DNA from: Austropuccinia psidii
Lineage: Eukaryota; Basidiomycota; Pucciniomycetes; Pucciniales; Sphaerophragmiaceae
DNA length: 64,000 bases
Direction of reading: 5' to 3'
Assembly: GCA_023105745.1 (NCBI GenBank)
Contig: JALGQZ010000013.1
Coordinates: 4,623,501 to 4,687,500 of the forward strand
Positions 22,955-34,914 of this stretch are shown here, piece after piece. The notes beneath the pieces were generated by a model. It worked only from the letters and a program-made list of their open reading frames with translations, made no database searches and was not told where the DNA came from. Each line of letters begins with the position of its first letter. The stretch's first letter is position 1. Position numbers and translations under genes: made by a program.

Positions 22955-23716
22955 CGGTTTTATGCTGCGAGCTTATTATTTATTTATGACAGTGACCAAG
23001 AAGTCCAACAAGAGTATGAAAGCTTTTTGAAAACCCATGATGATAAATTACAAGATGGAATAAATGATGATGAAATTGAAAAATTAATGAAGGATGAAGA
23101 AAGTGAATTTGAAACAGAAAATTCAAAGCACAACATGACAATGTCTGAATCAGGTAAATTATCTATTCCTGGGACAATTGATGGCCAATTCCAATTAAGC
23201 AAGAATCATATATACATGGGAGAAATGAACATTAGATTGATTGATTTTGCACATTGCACAAATGGAGATGACTTTGTCTTATCAAATGCTCCCATTGACT
23301 TGAATGACCCCAACAGACCAAGAGCAACATTTCCACCCACTCATCCCAATCAACCAGATTGCGGATTTTTGTTAGGGCTGAAGAGTCTTTGTGCAGCATT
23401 AAAAGAGAAAAGGAGTACAAGATCTTGAACGTACAAAATGGGGACTTAAATGTGGAATTATTAGGCAATTTGCATGTCTCAGGTGCAGATGTTTGGGAGG
23501 TTAGTGTTTTGTTAAAGGTTTGAAAATCTTTTGTTTGGTGATTTGATGAAATTTTTTTAGGTCATATTCGCGCCGGGTGCCAAGGAATGTGGTTTTGGTG
23601 GTAAGTAAGACAAAAGTCAAAATTTATGCAATTTTGTCTGAAACTGTTTAAGCTTTTTTGAACTTAATTCAGAGGAATTTGAAATGTACACATTTGCTTT
23701 GTTGTCAACGGCTTAA
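22955..23716 (+). pseudogene. Inositol hexakisphosphate kinase (KCS1/IP6K-type), C-terminal fragment
   Basis: IP6 kinases make diphosphoinositol (PP-IP5). The fragment starts abruptly at RFYAASLLFIYDSD, then an acidic insert (about 23030-23150), then MNIRLIDFAHC, whose Asp is the metal-binding residue of the IPK fold. After that come PPTHP.QPDCGFLLGLKSLCAAL, the family's C-terminal signature. A one-base frame change near 23396-23412 is needed to reach EKEYKILNV. Introns 23500-23560 and 23601-23672 both have good GT..AG ends and lead to a natural stop at 23714-23716, so the 3' end of the gene is preserved. The N-terminal two thirds, including the substrate motif region, are missing and replaced by ELP1 sequence. 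Confidence 0.8.
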
Positions 23717-26668
23717 CTCAATTGCTGGATCAATTCTCTCTTATATTAAGCAATGGAATACAATTCATAACAATTTTAAGATTGTTAATCATATAATTCA
23801 ACTTTTAAATGTTAAGAAGAGCATGAAAAAATTTTTTTTGTAAGATTTCTATATTTTTCATTGATTTTGTTTGTGGGGCCAAAAATTTATATCCAGAGTT
23901 TTTTGTTGACTACAAATGTTTGAGAAATATGTGGTCACATATCTTTAATTGTCACTGAAAAAATTAATGAAACCTCCAAAAATGGAAATAAGATTTCATA
24001 TAAATTATTATTCATCATTAAGTCTTTAAGGACTTTCCCTACCCCCTCAAGTGCATACTTCTGAGCCATTGTTTCTTCAGTGAAAATGACCAATGAAGCC
24101 AGTTTTACTGAAACTTCTTTTTGACAATTTCTCTTATTTAAGCTGATAAATTAGAAGAATTTTTTTTTTAAATATTGAGTGTTCCATTCTCCTATCAATT
24201 GTGTCCATCACTGAACTACTCAGATTACAAGTTCATAATTGTTTGTATACTCTTGAATATTTATAGCAAGAAATTCCTCAGAAATTGAGGTACATGGATC
24301 TAGAACATATACCAACAGTTTGATAATCAATTGAATGAATATATATGAAGATATTTTACCACTACATATGGGGCCATCCTCAAGAGAAAACTCACCCATA
24401 TTATTTGTATGAAATATAATGATAAACTCAGATTTAAACCTTTTCATCAGAATTATAAAAGAAATTTCATTAAGATGAGATTTTGAAACCTTATCATTGC
24501 TTCCATATTCTTCATTGAAGTTGAATTATCTTCCTAATTTGACATTACTCACCAAATATTATTTTGGGAGGTCTGTCAATAACTAAATGAGAGGATCTCC
24601 ATGGCAAAAAAGACTGGATGTGTGGTAGATATAATGTTGTTCTTTTTCTTTTCATTTCTTTTCTTCAATTTATTTTCTTTAAATATGTAAAGTTATTTAA
24701 TTAAGTAATAATACTAGTATCTATGTAGTTTCTGCTTTTTTTGAAGTAAGTTGAAATGAATATAATTTCAAAATGTTCAAGTAAGGTGTATTCCTATTAA
24801 TATTCTAAATGGTTTACAATATGATAAGCATTTTAGAAAAAGCCTGAAGATAATAGCTGAATAATTATGAGTGAATGAAGAAGACTTTTGCTGAAAATTC
24901 TCAAGTCTTAGAAAGGAACAGAAATAGATCTTCAATGCAAAATAATTATGAGAAACCAAAATTTGGACTCTAATGGACAATCTGAATAGATTGTACCATT
25001 AGCAGGATGAAATAATTTCTTACTCCATAAATTTTCTTTCTAAGCCAATAATTTTTTTAAAATTGATGGGACTTGTAAGCTTCTTTGAATTTATCCTTTT
25101 GAGGAAAGCCAAATCATTACATGTAAGTAATTTGAAGCTCTATTGAGACTCTAGGGCTTACCATTGTGAAAGATAAATTTCAAAGCACCTTCTTCTGAGG
25201 TTAATTTAGTTGTACATATGAATCAGAAGCTTACTGTCCATTATTTCATAATCAATTTATTTGTAAAAATTCCTTCATAAAAGAGAACATGACTTCCTTT
25301 TGACATTTAATTCAATTAGTAGGCTAGCTGGTAAAGCAACTTTTAAAGTAATAGAAGAGCTTATATATATGATTGAGCTATGACTTAAAAACAAATTACT
25401 CAAAGAGAATTCTTATCAGATTCATTGTTAATGGTAAAGATCTCCCATACATTCAGCTGGAATCTATTTATTCCAAGTTCCATTGTCTCATAATAAGCTG
25501 AAAAACTCATGAGTCTTATTTATGCCCATTAAATTTATTTCTTAAATACATCATTCAAGTATGTATACTATATATATACAAAACATGTACAGGAAGTAAC
25601 AATGAAAGTAGATACAGAAAGGTTACAGGATCTCAACTGAGCACAACTGAAGAAATAAGGCTCATCATCCCAATGTACTGAAAGAATGTTTCTTGGGATT
25701 CATCTTGGTTTTTATTATCAAGTAATTGGTGATTATCTACTTAATATATATATGTTTCTAATACATATTTTGTATAGAATACTTTGTAAAGGTTTTTTCA
25801 TTAGAAGACCTCATTTTGAAGAAATTGAAGACAAGAAAATAAAAAATGGGAAAATTTGAAATAATTTGATATGGTCTTAATTTGGGAAAAACTTTACTGA
25901 AGATTCATTGGTCTACATTATATATTATTATCAAACAATAATATAAGCTTAAATAGTATTATTTAGCTAAATACAAATTCTTGTAGACATTGATAGCTAT
26001 ATCTCAAGAGAGGATTGAAAGTCAATTGATTTATGTATTTCCCAACCAATTTTCACTGGGTAATAAATCAAAATAAATATTTATATGCAAACTCTAACTA
26101 GAAAAATAAAACCCTCATAGAACCAAAAATCCAAATTAAAATTAAATCATCCTATGTGTATTTTATCTGTGTAATATCTTGAGATGATAATGATTAATCA
26201 CTATATATGATGATTTATTTAAGATATATTAGAAGATATGTGAAGAATTTAATGTAGTGGGTTGAAATAATTTTGACCAATCTTGCATTGAAATTGAGAT
26301 AAAGGGTAAGAGACAATGAAAATAAGCCTTGGGACAAGGTGGTAATAAATTTAAAGATCTTATGTACTCAGTTTTAAGCTAAATGTAAAATATCTGAGAG
26401 TATTACTTAAAGAATTTGAAAAAGGCAAACCCTAATCAGCCCAGCTCTAACTAAAGAAAGGACAAAAATTATACTGAGATCTGAATCAAGTGAAGAATTA
26501 AATAATGTGGAGATAAATATGCAGATATGACTGAAGTCAATGAGGAGTTAATTGTGAGTTAAATATAGAGATATGTTATGAGTTAATGCTGAGTTAGCTT
26601 GGAGACATCAGACAAAGTCCTTGTAAGGGACCTGCAGGCAGGTCCAAGTGAAATCCCCCCAGTGTATG
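23717..26668. other. AT-rich region, no gene seen
   Basis: Nearly 3 kb with only short scattered frames on both strands and many stops. A perfect 18-nt palindrome (half GGACCTGC, centre AG) lies at 26628-26645, 23 bp before E1. I see no coding domain, tandem array or RNA gene. It may hold old transposon debris too diverged to recognise. Confidence 0.5.
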
Positions 26669-28103
26669 TGTCAGCCTGTGACTCAAAACCAGAGCACAAG
26701 CATGACAGCCAAAATACCATAAACCAATGGTATAGCCAAAATACCACCAAAACATGGACCTGAGCCAAAGTAGCTCAAAAGGTATCAAAAGAAAGAGGAA
26801 AATCACTTCTTTCTGAAAATACAAGTCCCATCACCATAGGACAAGAAATAACAAAGTTATTCCTGCTCAAAGTCATTGCTGAGCATAAACCTTAATTTTC
26901 ACCTCTCATCTAAAATCTAGAAGGAGAGGCTTAACCCCATCAAATGGGTATTCAAAATGAAGCTCTAAGCCAGGGCTATCCAATGGTACCATCCAAACTG
27001 AGCTAGCACCAGTATTACTTGAGTTATGGTCAAATTCAGACCAAATAAGGGTGAACAAAACATTCACCTCTCATCTAACTTTTACAGTTTTAGTGTGAGA
27101 TACTTAAAGTGGGGTCTTTTTGGAAAGAGCACAATCAGGGCTATCTGATGGTGTCATCCATTTCCTCATATCTCAACTAGAACAGAAGTTATTGGCCAAA
27201 CAAGCTTAATACAGCTTTTGCCCAAACCACGCCAATGTATAAAAATACTTGTACATGGGATAACTTTGCCATATTTAATGATAACCATGTCAAGTTGGGT
27301 ACCATTGTGTAGAGCGCATACAGGGCTATTCAATGAACCAATGTTGATCTTGATATCTCAAAAACTGACAGAGTTATGACCATTTTAAGGTCAAAATCCC
27401 ACCTGCTGTCATATACAGCCTTACCATGGGATAACACCCTATAACCATGAATATGAGGTGTCAAATAGACAAAGAAGCATGTTTTTACTTCAATACCTCA
27501 TATGTCAGTCAATACTGGGGTCCCATACAGTTTCTGTACAGCATTCTACGCGTCATACACGTCAGAATCAGGCTGTGAGGTCCCCAGATGAAAATTTTCA
27601 CCCTGTATTGGTGAAAACTGCCCAGATGTGGTTTCAAAACCACATCTGAGCCCAATACAGTGTATACAGGCTGTTTGCAAACCACAAGCCTGTCATGAGG
27701 AGTGAAAAATCTTCACTTCCTCTACGTGGAAAGGTCTAACAGCCTTTTCACCTCAAATTCAGGATAAAAGGAGGGCTTTCCACTGCCAAAAACCTTTCCT
27801 CTCCTGCTCTTGAATACCCTACGTAGTAAACTGTCAAAAACAGTTTACCTCTTGGGTAATAACCAGGTATTATTATAATATCAATAATTGTAGTCTTTAT
27901 TATTGTAACTCAACAGGTAAAGCTGCACCCAGGGCTTTCAACAGCACTCACCACCACTATATCTACTATAGTAAAGCCCTCTTATTATTAAAATCACACC
28001 ATTTACAAATTTTTATCTTTTAAATCCTTATTTAACCGTGTCACAGTCATAATTTTAGTTGTAAATACTTTTATTACCACTTCAATATAGACTCAGCCTG
28101 ACA
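26669..28103 (+). repeat. E1 5' LTR
   Basis: Begins TGTCAGCCTGTGAC and ends AGCCTGACA, giving short terminal inverted repeats (TGTCAG/CTGACA). It matches 34915-36349 along its full 1435 bp with few substitutions and no length change. It contains promoter-type AT-rich stretches near the 3' end and should drive the element. The 63-codon frame at 27458 is present in both LTRs and is not considered a gene. Confidence 0.95.
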
Positions 28104-28106
28104 TTT

Positions 28107-28119
28107 TGGGGGCCTGGCC
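28107..28119 (+). promoter_or_regulatory. Candidate primer binding site of E1
   Basis: TGGGGGCCTGGCC begins four bases after the LTR. TGG would pair with the CCA end of a tRNA. Element B has the similar TGGGGGGCTGCC just after its 5' LTR. The tRNA partner is not identified. Confidence 0.5.
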
Positions 28120-28148
28120 GTGTTTTTTTGACTTTTTTGGACCTTACA

Positions 28149-29770
28149 AGTAAGTCTTTTTCTCTTTTTTATGCCTTATTAACACATTGTTTTATCTTTT
28201 TTAGGCGTAATTTCTATTTAAAAATATATTTTTTATATATATTTTTACCTTTTTTTTTATATACTCATATTATAAAGAGTATTTTTTACGTGGTTAACAC
28301 CCACAGTAATCTACTATTTTTGGTGTGTTTTGCATATAAAAACACATAAGCCACTAATAAAGTCCTGTATTCTTGACTGAATAAGGACACCTCTGACTGA
28401 AAAACCATCAGTTGAGGCATGGTCAAGTGTATTGTTAATTCAATAACACTTGTATACAAACCACTTATACAGAATACACTTGCAAACCACAAGTTTATCT
28501 GAGGGATACTGACACACAAACAGTGTGACAGGACACCATAAGCTGTATTTTTGACGTGAAATTGTTAATTCAATTACACTATCATTATACAAGGGCATAC
28601 TGTAATAATATACAAGCCCAGAGGCCATTCTTAGACGTGCAAAACCAGCCTTTTAAGAAGTCTTAACTGACATAAGCCCTCTTTTTCCTGTTTTGATTCA
28701 GTGGAAGAAAACTACATCCCACTTGAAACCCAGTCACAGGCCAACACACCAGTGACACCCTCAGAACCAGAGGGCAGCAAGGGTAAAGGAAAAAGGCTTA
28801 GTGAAGGCCTCATTACAGCCAAGAAGTGGACACCAATAGCCACTCAGAGGAGTAGAAAACCACGAAACTCTGCTTCAATACAAGGTAAACCAACCTTAAC
28901 CACTTGTACAGGGAAGATTACAATTATTAACCCAGTTGTAACTTCCAAAGGCAAACTGCCCAAAGCAGCAGATAACAAATTTGTACAAGGCACAGTCAAA
29001 GGTAAATACCCTAAGAACATAAAGTTTTTGACTGCTTGCAAACACTGATATGTCCCCTGCATACCTCAGAGACCTTGGCTTCCAAAGGAACCAGCCAGAG
29101 GATAGAGCAGGAATGTCTAGAACCAGAAGACCTGAAAGAAGACACATTGGACACAGTGGTGGATGGCAAGACAATGAGGGAGATAATATCAACCTTGCCA
29201 TTTACACTCCAATTCAACAGAAACCTCAAACCAGAGGACTGGAAGGATATGGATCAAGTTCTTCAAATCCACCAACTCCTCAAAGATTTGTTTCAATGGA
29301 GCATGGACAACAAGAGGTTCAACCTAGCAACTCACTGGGCAGAACTGGGATCAAGCTTCCAGAAGATCTGTCTCAAAGAGATAGACTTCAAAGACCTTAT
29401 GGTAATCACCAAGGGTTGGAATCCTACCAGGCAGCACAGACTCCTGGAGGCAAGGGCACAGAGGATAAGGGAGAATCAAGCCACTATCCAAGCTATAGAA
29501 GAACAGTTAACCCAGACAGGGCCTACTCAGATTCCTTCAGGTTCACAAGGAGCCAGCCAAATCAGCTCTCCAGTGGCTTCACACCATTCAGAAACCAGCA
29601 GATCAGTGGCCATGAGTCACCATTCTTCACAATTCCAGGAAGTTTCCAGGAGAAGACAAGGCAACAAGGGCAAGAACAAAGCCTCCTTCAACCAGAGGAG
29701 GAAAGAGTCAGACCCCATGATCCAGAAGCTGTTAGATTTGGTAAAAGAAGTACACAAGAACCAGAAGTAG
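28149..29770 (+). CDS. E1 ORF1, spliced, overlaps gag-pol
   Basis: Predicted exons: up to 28149, 28702-29001, and 29070-29770 (1002 nt, 333 residues). The leader intron 28150-28701 has a strong donor (AA|GTAAGT), a CTTAAC-type branch candidate and a pyrimidine-rich acceptor. It joins A to TGGAAG and so makes the ATG at the splice junction. Intron 29002-29069 joins KG to ETLASKG in phase. The product has a Pro/Lys-rich N-terminus, a helical middle (WSMDNK, GWNP at about residue 215) and a basic C-terminus ending KEVHKNQK. Element D encodes a 335-residue homologue by the same splices, and B and C have diverged versions with the same NGW[NH]P motif. Function unknown; its position suggests a Gag-side structural or regulatory protein. 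It shares 29070-29770 with gag-pol in another frame. Confidence 0.65.
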
Positions 29771-32700
29771 TTGTAAACCACTCTAGAATCAGTAGTCCTA
29801 GTAATAGAAACATTACCCCCACTCAGACTGAAAATAACATTATCACATCTGAGAGCAACATCAACAGTGACACACTGTGGTTGCAAATGTCCCAATATGC
29901 TGAGCAATCTGCAAAGCAGGCTGCAGAATTTGCAGCTGCCCAAGAGAGGATGAGACAAACTCAAGCCTCATTGGAGCAGATAGTTAAAAACCTTCAGGAA
30001 GGATATGCTCAACTGAGAAAAGCCTCTGAAGAAACCAACAAGAGACTGAATCAAGTCTCTGAAGAACAACACCATAGCAGCAGGGACAGGGAGTGTCTGA
30101 ACCAAGACATCAACAAATTGTTTGATGCCTACCATAGCTTAAAGCCCCAACCACAAAGCCAAGCTATGGAGAATCCATATCAACCAGATGCCAGGTTGTT
30201 GAATAAGGCAAGATCTCCATCACAATACCAGGATGGAGATGGCATGTCTTATTCAGAGAAGGAAGCCTTGAAACAGCTTCCTGAGGCCTCAAGCTGGCCC
30301 AAATTCTCTCGATCAGGAGAATATGATCATATGGAACTCATAGATTATATTGATGGACTCTTCATTGATGTACCAAGCATACCAGATTACTGGATTACTG
30401 CTAGAATGAATACTGCATTTAAAGTTCATGCAAGTATATGGTACACTGAAATGAAAGAAATCCATGGCAGAAGAAATTGGCCATGGTGGAAGAGTCAAAT
30501 AATCCAAAAGTACAGTAATGGAACTTGGATATGGCAAAAGACCATGTCATTTGAAAATGACAAATACTCTGTGGACAAAGATCCATATGAGTGGTGCCTT
30601 AGACAGTCTAAAAGACTTAAAGCCATTGATCCTCAAATGAACATTCAAATGAGGAATCATAAACTTCTGACACAACTGCCAGGAGAACTAGAGCATGCAG
30701 TAAAGTGCAGATGCAACCAAAATTGCACTCTAGATGATATAGCCAATACCTTACAAGACATAAGGAAAAGGACTAATATAGGGAAATTCACCCCATATAG
30801 AAGCAATAGTTTCAAAGAGAAACAACCTTTCAGGGTAGAGTTTAAAGACAAACCCAGAGAAAGAGGGGCAGAAGTGACAAAGAAGAAGAATTCTTGTCAC
30901 AATTGTGGTTCAACAGACCACTATGCCAACAACTGTCCAAAAGCAAAGAAGAAAGTCTATGCTATAGAAAAAGTCCCTGAAGAAGAACCTCCAACAGAGG
31001 ATTCTGAATCAGACTCTATGGGTGATGCCATCAGAGAACCATCTGATGAAGAGCAAGACCCAAGAGAGGAATTTCTAGTGGAATACCAAGAGGAAACCCC
31101 ACTAGAAATCCAGGATATACAGTTGGAAGCAGGCATGCCACAAGACACTGCCAACAAGAACTTGTGTAAACATACACAAGATGCACAAACATTCCTGGTT
31201 ACACCAACCAAAGGAATGGCATATATACATGGAACAGCCACAAAAATGACTGTATGTATTGACAATGCTCAGCACCCACTGATCATTGACAGTGGAGCAC
31301 ATTGCTCCATAGTGGCCAGAACTTATCTGGATAACCACTTCCCAAACTGGGAAAATCAGCTCTTGCCCACCAAGGCAAAGAACTTCAAAAGTGCATCAGG
31401 GAAGATGACTTCCATTGGGACAATTGTCAAAGAGATAATTATACCCCACAGGAAGGGTAATATTAGACTCAACCCAGAGTTTGTAGTGCTTGAAGATGCC
31501 CACATCCAAGGGTTTTTACTGGGAACAGATTACCAGAGGATGTATGGCATAGATATTTACAATAGTAAAAATAGGCATATTACCATTGGTACTAACAAGG
31601 AAAAGAAATTTTCTCTTGATATATACCAAATATCTTCTCAGGACCCACTGGAAGAACTTCTGAAAGAATTCAGAGAGGGACAGTTTAGCACTACCCTCAC
31701 CAGTAAACAAAAGCTAAGTTTACTGAAGATGCTGAGGAAGAATAGACCAGCATTTGCCATTGGTGAAGAACCATTAGGCAAGATCAAAGGCCATGATATA
31801 GAACTATATCTGGATGTAGAAAGGCCTTATCCACCCATGTTAAGGAGACCTCCTTACCCAGCAAGTCTGGAGACCAGGAAAGAGATTGAGAAACATATCA
31901 ATGAACTCCTGGACATGGATGTCATTAGGAAGATTGGACATAATGAAATAGTGGAAATCACCACTCCTGTCCTAATCACCTGGCATGATGGCAAGTCTAG
32001 ATTGTGTGGAGACTTCAGAGCCCTGAACAACTACACCAAAGCAGACAGGTACCCTATATCAAGGATACCTCATGCCTTGGATAAATTGGCCAAAGCCAAA
32101 TACATAACCAAGATGGATTGCATGAAGGGCTTCCACCAAAATGGAGTTAAACCAAACTCCATGAAATTACTCAGAATTATATGCCATATGGGCATATATG
32201 AGTACACCAGGATGCCATTTGGCATCAAGAATGCACCAGCCCACTTCCAAAGGATGATGGACACCATATTTCAAGAAGAAATAATGGAAGGCTGGATGGT
32301 AGTATATATTGATGATATCATTATATACTCAGAGACATGGGAAGATCATGTACAATACATAGACAGAGTGCTAAGTAAATGTAACCCCATCAATCTAAAA
32401 ATTTCACTTAAAAAGTGTAATTTTGGCCAACAAGAGCTACTAGCTCTAGGACACAAAGTCTCAGGCCTTAGTCTGGCAATTGACCAGAACAAAGTAGCAG
32501 CAGTACTGCAAAAGCCAGTACCAAAGAACATTAAAGAAATGCAATCTTTCCTTGGGTTTGCTAGCTACTATAGAAACCACATCAAAAACTTTGCCCACAT
32601 AACTAGTAGCTTATACAAGTTATGCTCAAAAGATGTAGTTTTTGAAATAACCAAGGAAAGGAGGGATGCATATGAGAGGATCAAACATGAACTCACAAAT

Positions 32701-34890
32701 GCACCTGTGCTCATCTTGCCTGACTTTGAACTACCATTCAAGTTATACATAGATGCAGCATGCAGCCAAGGCCTAGGAGCAGCCCTTCACCAAAGACAAA
32801 TTGTGGATGGTGAACCAAGAGAAGGTGTAATATGTTACATCTCCAGGCAGCTAAAAGATTCAGAAGCCAGGTATGGGGCCACCCAGACAGAATGTCTATG
32901 TCTAGTCTGGGCTCTAGAAAAACTCCATTATTATTTGGAGGGTGCAGTCTTTGAAGTCTACACAGACTGCACAGCCTTGAAATCTTTACTAAACATGAAG
33001 ACTACTAATAGACATATGCTGAGATGGCAAATAGCCACCCAGGAGTATAGAGGGAACATGACCATCATATACAAGGAAGGTAAAAGCCATACCAATGCAG
33101 ATGGCCTCAGCAGATGGCCACTGGACAATGTCAAAAGCAATCCAGCTTATGACCCTGAAGTTGCTGCAAAAATTCCTATCCATTTTATGGAAATTAATAG
33201 GAAAAAGAACTTCAGATTCTCTGAATGGGCACCAGGGAGTGGTACCCTTGACAGTGGAAACACTGATTCAGAAGGGACAGAAACTCCCATACTGGGAATA
33301 AGTTCCTCAGAACTGCACAATGAATTTTTCAATGCAGTACTGAAATCTTATGCTAAAAACAAACAGTGTAGCATACTACTCCAACTCCTTCAACAAAAAT
33401 ACAGGAGCCCAGAGCTGGAAACCCAGCTGGAGGAACCCTGGTTGAGGGCCTATAAGGACAATAAATTCTTCCTTATAGATGGCCTGATTTATCACAGAGA
33501 GAAGCACACCAGTGCACTCACAGTGATAGACAGAGACCACATCTCTTTAATCCTGCAGGAATGCCATGACTGCCCCTATATGGGACACATGAGTGAAGAC
33601 AGGACTAAAGAGAGGGTAGCAAGCACAGCTTGGTGGCCCAAGTGGGAGCAAGATTTGAGTGAATACATCAACACTTGTGAAAGATGCCAAAAGGCAAACA
33701 GAAAACATGGGAAGAAATATGGGTTACTTCAACATATAGAAGAACCCAAGCACCCATGGGAAACCATCAACATGGACTGGGTTACAGGACTTGTCCCAGG
33801 AGGCAAAGAAAACTACAATGCCTGTCTAATTATAGTTGATAGGTTCAGCAAGAGCATGAGGTGTCTACCATGCCATAAAGAAGACACAGCCATGGACACT
33901 GCTCTGTTATTTTGGAATAACATCATATCCACCTGTGGAGTCCCAAAGATCATAATTAGTGAAAGGGACCCAAAATTCACATCTGAATTTTGGACCAACT
34001 TATATGACATGCTTGGCACCAAGCTTGCCTTTTCCACAGCTTACCATCCCCAAACAGATGGCCTAGCTGAGAGGATGATCCAAACAATGGAGGACATCCT
34101 CAGAAGGTTCTGTGCCTATGGAATGGAATACAAGGACCATGAGGGATACACCCATGATTGGGTTACCCTCTTACCAGCAGTCCAACTGGCTTATAACACA
34201 AGCCAGCACTCTACCACAGGAAAAACACCTGCACTGGTAGAGAAAGGGTGGAATCCCCTGTTACCTGTGGATCACCTGAAGAAAAATCTTCTGACAATCC
34301 ACCCCACAGCCAAAGACTTCCATGATATGTGGAAGAAAGCCTGTGATACTGCAGCCAAATGCATAGCTGAGGCCAAAGAGTATAACAAGCAGAGGTGGGA
34401 CAAATCACATATGGAACCTGACTTCAAGGAAGGGGACCAGGTCTTAGTGTCTACACTGAACTTTAGTAATCTCAAAGGACCTAAGAAAATGAGAGACTCA
34501 TTTGTAGGGCCCTTCACTATCATTAAGTTGATAGGGAAGAATGCAGTAGAAGTCAAGCTCACTGAGGAGTTTTCTAGGAAACACCGAGTCTTTCCAGTGA
34601 GCCTGGTCAAACCATACTTCCAGACAGGGGAGGATAAATTCCCCTCCAGGAAGAAGAATACCACTCCACCAGAAATAGTGGAAGTAGAAGACTCTCCTGG
34701 ACCTGTGAGTAAAATCATCAGGGCCAGAAAAATCAGACTTAATGGAAAGGATCAAAGACAATACGTAGTCAGATTCAAAAACCAGACAGCTGATAAGGAC
34801 AAATGGTTGGCAGAGGATGCCATACCAGATGGGAACCTTCATTTAAGGAGATTCAGAGCCTCTAGGAGGACTGAACAGTCTCATCAATGA
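29050..34890 (+). CDS. E1 Gag-Pol polyprotein
   Basis: One open frame of 1946 residues from ATG 29050, which lies inside ORF1 intron 2. Residues 1-240 overlap ORF1 and are Gln/Ser/Arg-rich. A coiled-coil-like stretch lies at about 275-345 and a capsid-like helical region with [21 protein letters not shown] at 416-570. The CCHC knuckle is C616-C619-H624-C629, and the aspartic protease has DSG at 747-749. Reverse transcriptase has YIDD at 1086-1089 and RNase H has Asp at about 1235 with YTDC near 1303. The integrase zinc region is at about 1497-1546, with catalytic positions D1576, E1638 and E1674; the last two are exactly 35 residues apart as in DD35E, but 1638 is Glu, not Asp. A chromo-like tail lies at about 1875-1935. 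How it is translated relative to ORF1 is open: intron retention, reinitiation (the read-through exon stops at 29046-29048) or frameshifting. Confidence 0.92.
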   Translation: MSPAYLRDLGFQRNQPEDRAGMSRTRRPERRHIGHSGGWQDNEGDNINLAIYTPIQQKPQTRGLEGYGSSSSNPPTPQRFVSMEHGQQEVQPSNSLGRTGIKLPEDLSQRDRLQRPYGNHQGLESYQAAQTPGGKGTEDKGESSHYPSYRRTVNPDRAYSDSFRFTRSQPNQLSSGFTPFRNQQISGHESPFFTIPGSFQEKTRQQGQEQSLLQPEEERVRPHDPEAVRFGKRSTQEPEVVVNHSRISSPSNRNITPTQTENNIITSESNINSDTLWLQMSQYAEQSAKQAAEFAAAQERMRQTQASLEQIVKNLQEGYAQLRKASEETNKRLNQVSEEQHHSSRDRECLNQDINKLFDAYHSLKPQPQSQAMENPYQPDARLLNKARSPSQYQDGDGMSYSEKEALKQLPEASSWPKFSRSGEYDHMELIDYIDGLFIDVPSIPDYWITARMNTAFKVHASIWYTEMKEIHGRRNWPWWKSQIIQKYSNGTWIWQKTMSFENDKYSVDKDPYEWCLRQSKRLKAIDPQMNIQMRNHKLLTQLPGELEHAVKCRCNQNCTLDDIANTLQDIRKRTNIGKFTPYRSNSFKEKQPFRVEFKDKPRERGAEVTKKKNSCHNCGSTDHYANNCPKAKKKVYAIEKVPEEEPPTEDSESDSMGDAIREPSDEEQDPREEFLVEYQEETPLEIQDIQLEAGMPQDTANKNLCKHTQDAQTFLVTPTKGMAYIHGTATKMTVCIDNAQHPLIIDSGAHCSIVARTYLDNHFPNWENQLLPTKAKNFKSASGKMTSIGTIVKEIIIPHRKGNIRLNPEFVVLEDAHIQGFLLGTDYQRMYGIDIYNSKNRHITIGTNKEKKFSLDIYQISSQDPLEELLKEFREGQFSTTLTSKQKLSLLKMLRKNRPAFAIGEEPLGKIKGHDIELYLDVERPYPPMLRRPPYPASLETRKEIEKHINELLDMDVIRKIGHNEIVEITTPVLITWHDGKSRLCGDFRALNNYTKADRYPISRIPHALDKLAKAKYITKMDCMKGFHQNGVKPNSMKLLRIICHMGIYEYTRMPFGIKNAPAHFQRMMDTIFQEEIMEGWMVVYIDDIIIYSETWEDHVQYIDRVLSKCNPINLKISLKKCNFGQQELLALGHKVSGLSLAIDQNKVAAVLQKPVPKNIKEMQSFLGFASYYRNHIKNFAHITSSLYKLCSKDVVFEITKERRDAYERIKHELTNAPVLILPDFELPFKLYIDAACSQGLGAALHQRQIVDGEPREGVICYISRQLKDSEARYGATQTECLCLVWALEKLHYYLEGAVFEVYTDCTALKSLLNMKTTNRHMLRWQIATQEYRGNMTIIYKEGKSHTNADGLSRWPLDNVKSNPAYDPEVAAKIPIHFMEINRKKNFRFSEWAPGSGTLDSGNTDSEGTETPILGISSSELHNEFFNAVLKSYAKNKQCSILLQLLQQKYRSPELETQLEEPWLRAYKDNKFFLIDGLIYHREKHTSALTVIDRDHISLILQECHDCPYMGHMSEDRTKERVASTAWWPKWEQDLSEYINTCERCQKANRKHGKKYGLLQHIEEPKHPWETINMDWVTGLVPGGKENYNACLIIVDRFSKSMRCLPCHKEDTAMDTALLFWNNIISTCGVPKIIISERDPKFTSEFWTNLYDMLGTKLAFSTAYHPQTDGLAERMIQTMEDILRRFCAYGMEYKDHEGYTHDWVTLLPAVQLAYNTSQHSTTGKTPALVEKGWNPLLPVDHLKKNLLTIHPTAKDFHDMWKKACDTAAKCIAEAKEYNKQRWDKSHMEPDFKEGDQVLVSTLNFSNLKGPKKMRDSFVGPFTIIKLIGKNAVEVKLTEEFSRKHRVFPVSLVKPYFQTGEDKFPSRKKNTTPPEIVEVEDSPGPVSKIIRARKIRLNGKDQRQYVVRFKNQTADKDKWLAEDAIPDGNLHLRRFRASRRTEQSHQ

Positions 34891-34902
34891 TGAGCCTTTT
34901 TT

Positions 34903-34914
34903 AGAGGGAGGGTA
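34903..34914 (+). promoter_or_regulatory. Polypurine tract of E1
   Basis: AGAGGGAGGGTA ends exactly at the 3' LTR. Elements A, B and D have the same GGGAGGG or GTGAGGG design before their 3' LTRs. This is the usual plus-strand primer site. Confidence 0.7.

Noticed and set aside
18515..23716. Processed (retrocopied) pseudogenes
   Set aside because: Introns with good splice sites are retained in NRDE2, ELP1 and IP6K pieces and no poly-A tails were seen.
24220..24447. 75-codon minus-strand frame in the 23.7-26.7 kb region
   Set aside because: Isolated, AT-rich and hydrophobic by composition; no domain, no neighbour or splice support.
27458..27649. 63-codon frame in the E1 LTRs (also at 35704)
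   Set aside because: Present only because both LTRs share the sequence; no homology or coding character.
29050..29770. The idea that the gag-pol N-terminus is merely a chance open frame
   Set aside because: Kept as an alternative but not preferred: about 240 codons are stop-free in E1 and D, in the same register, with the ATG at the same distance from the acceptor.
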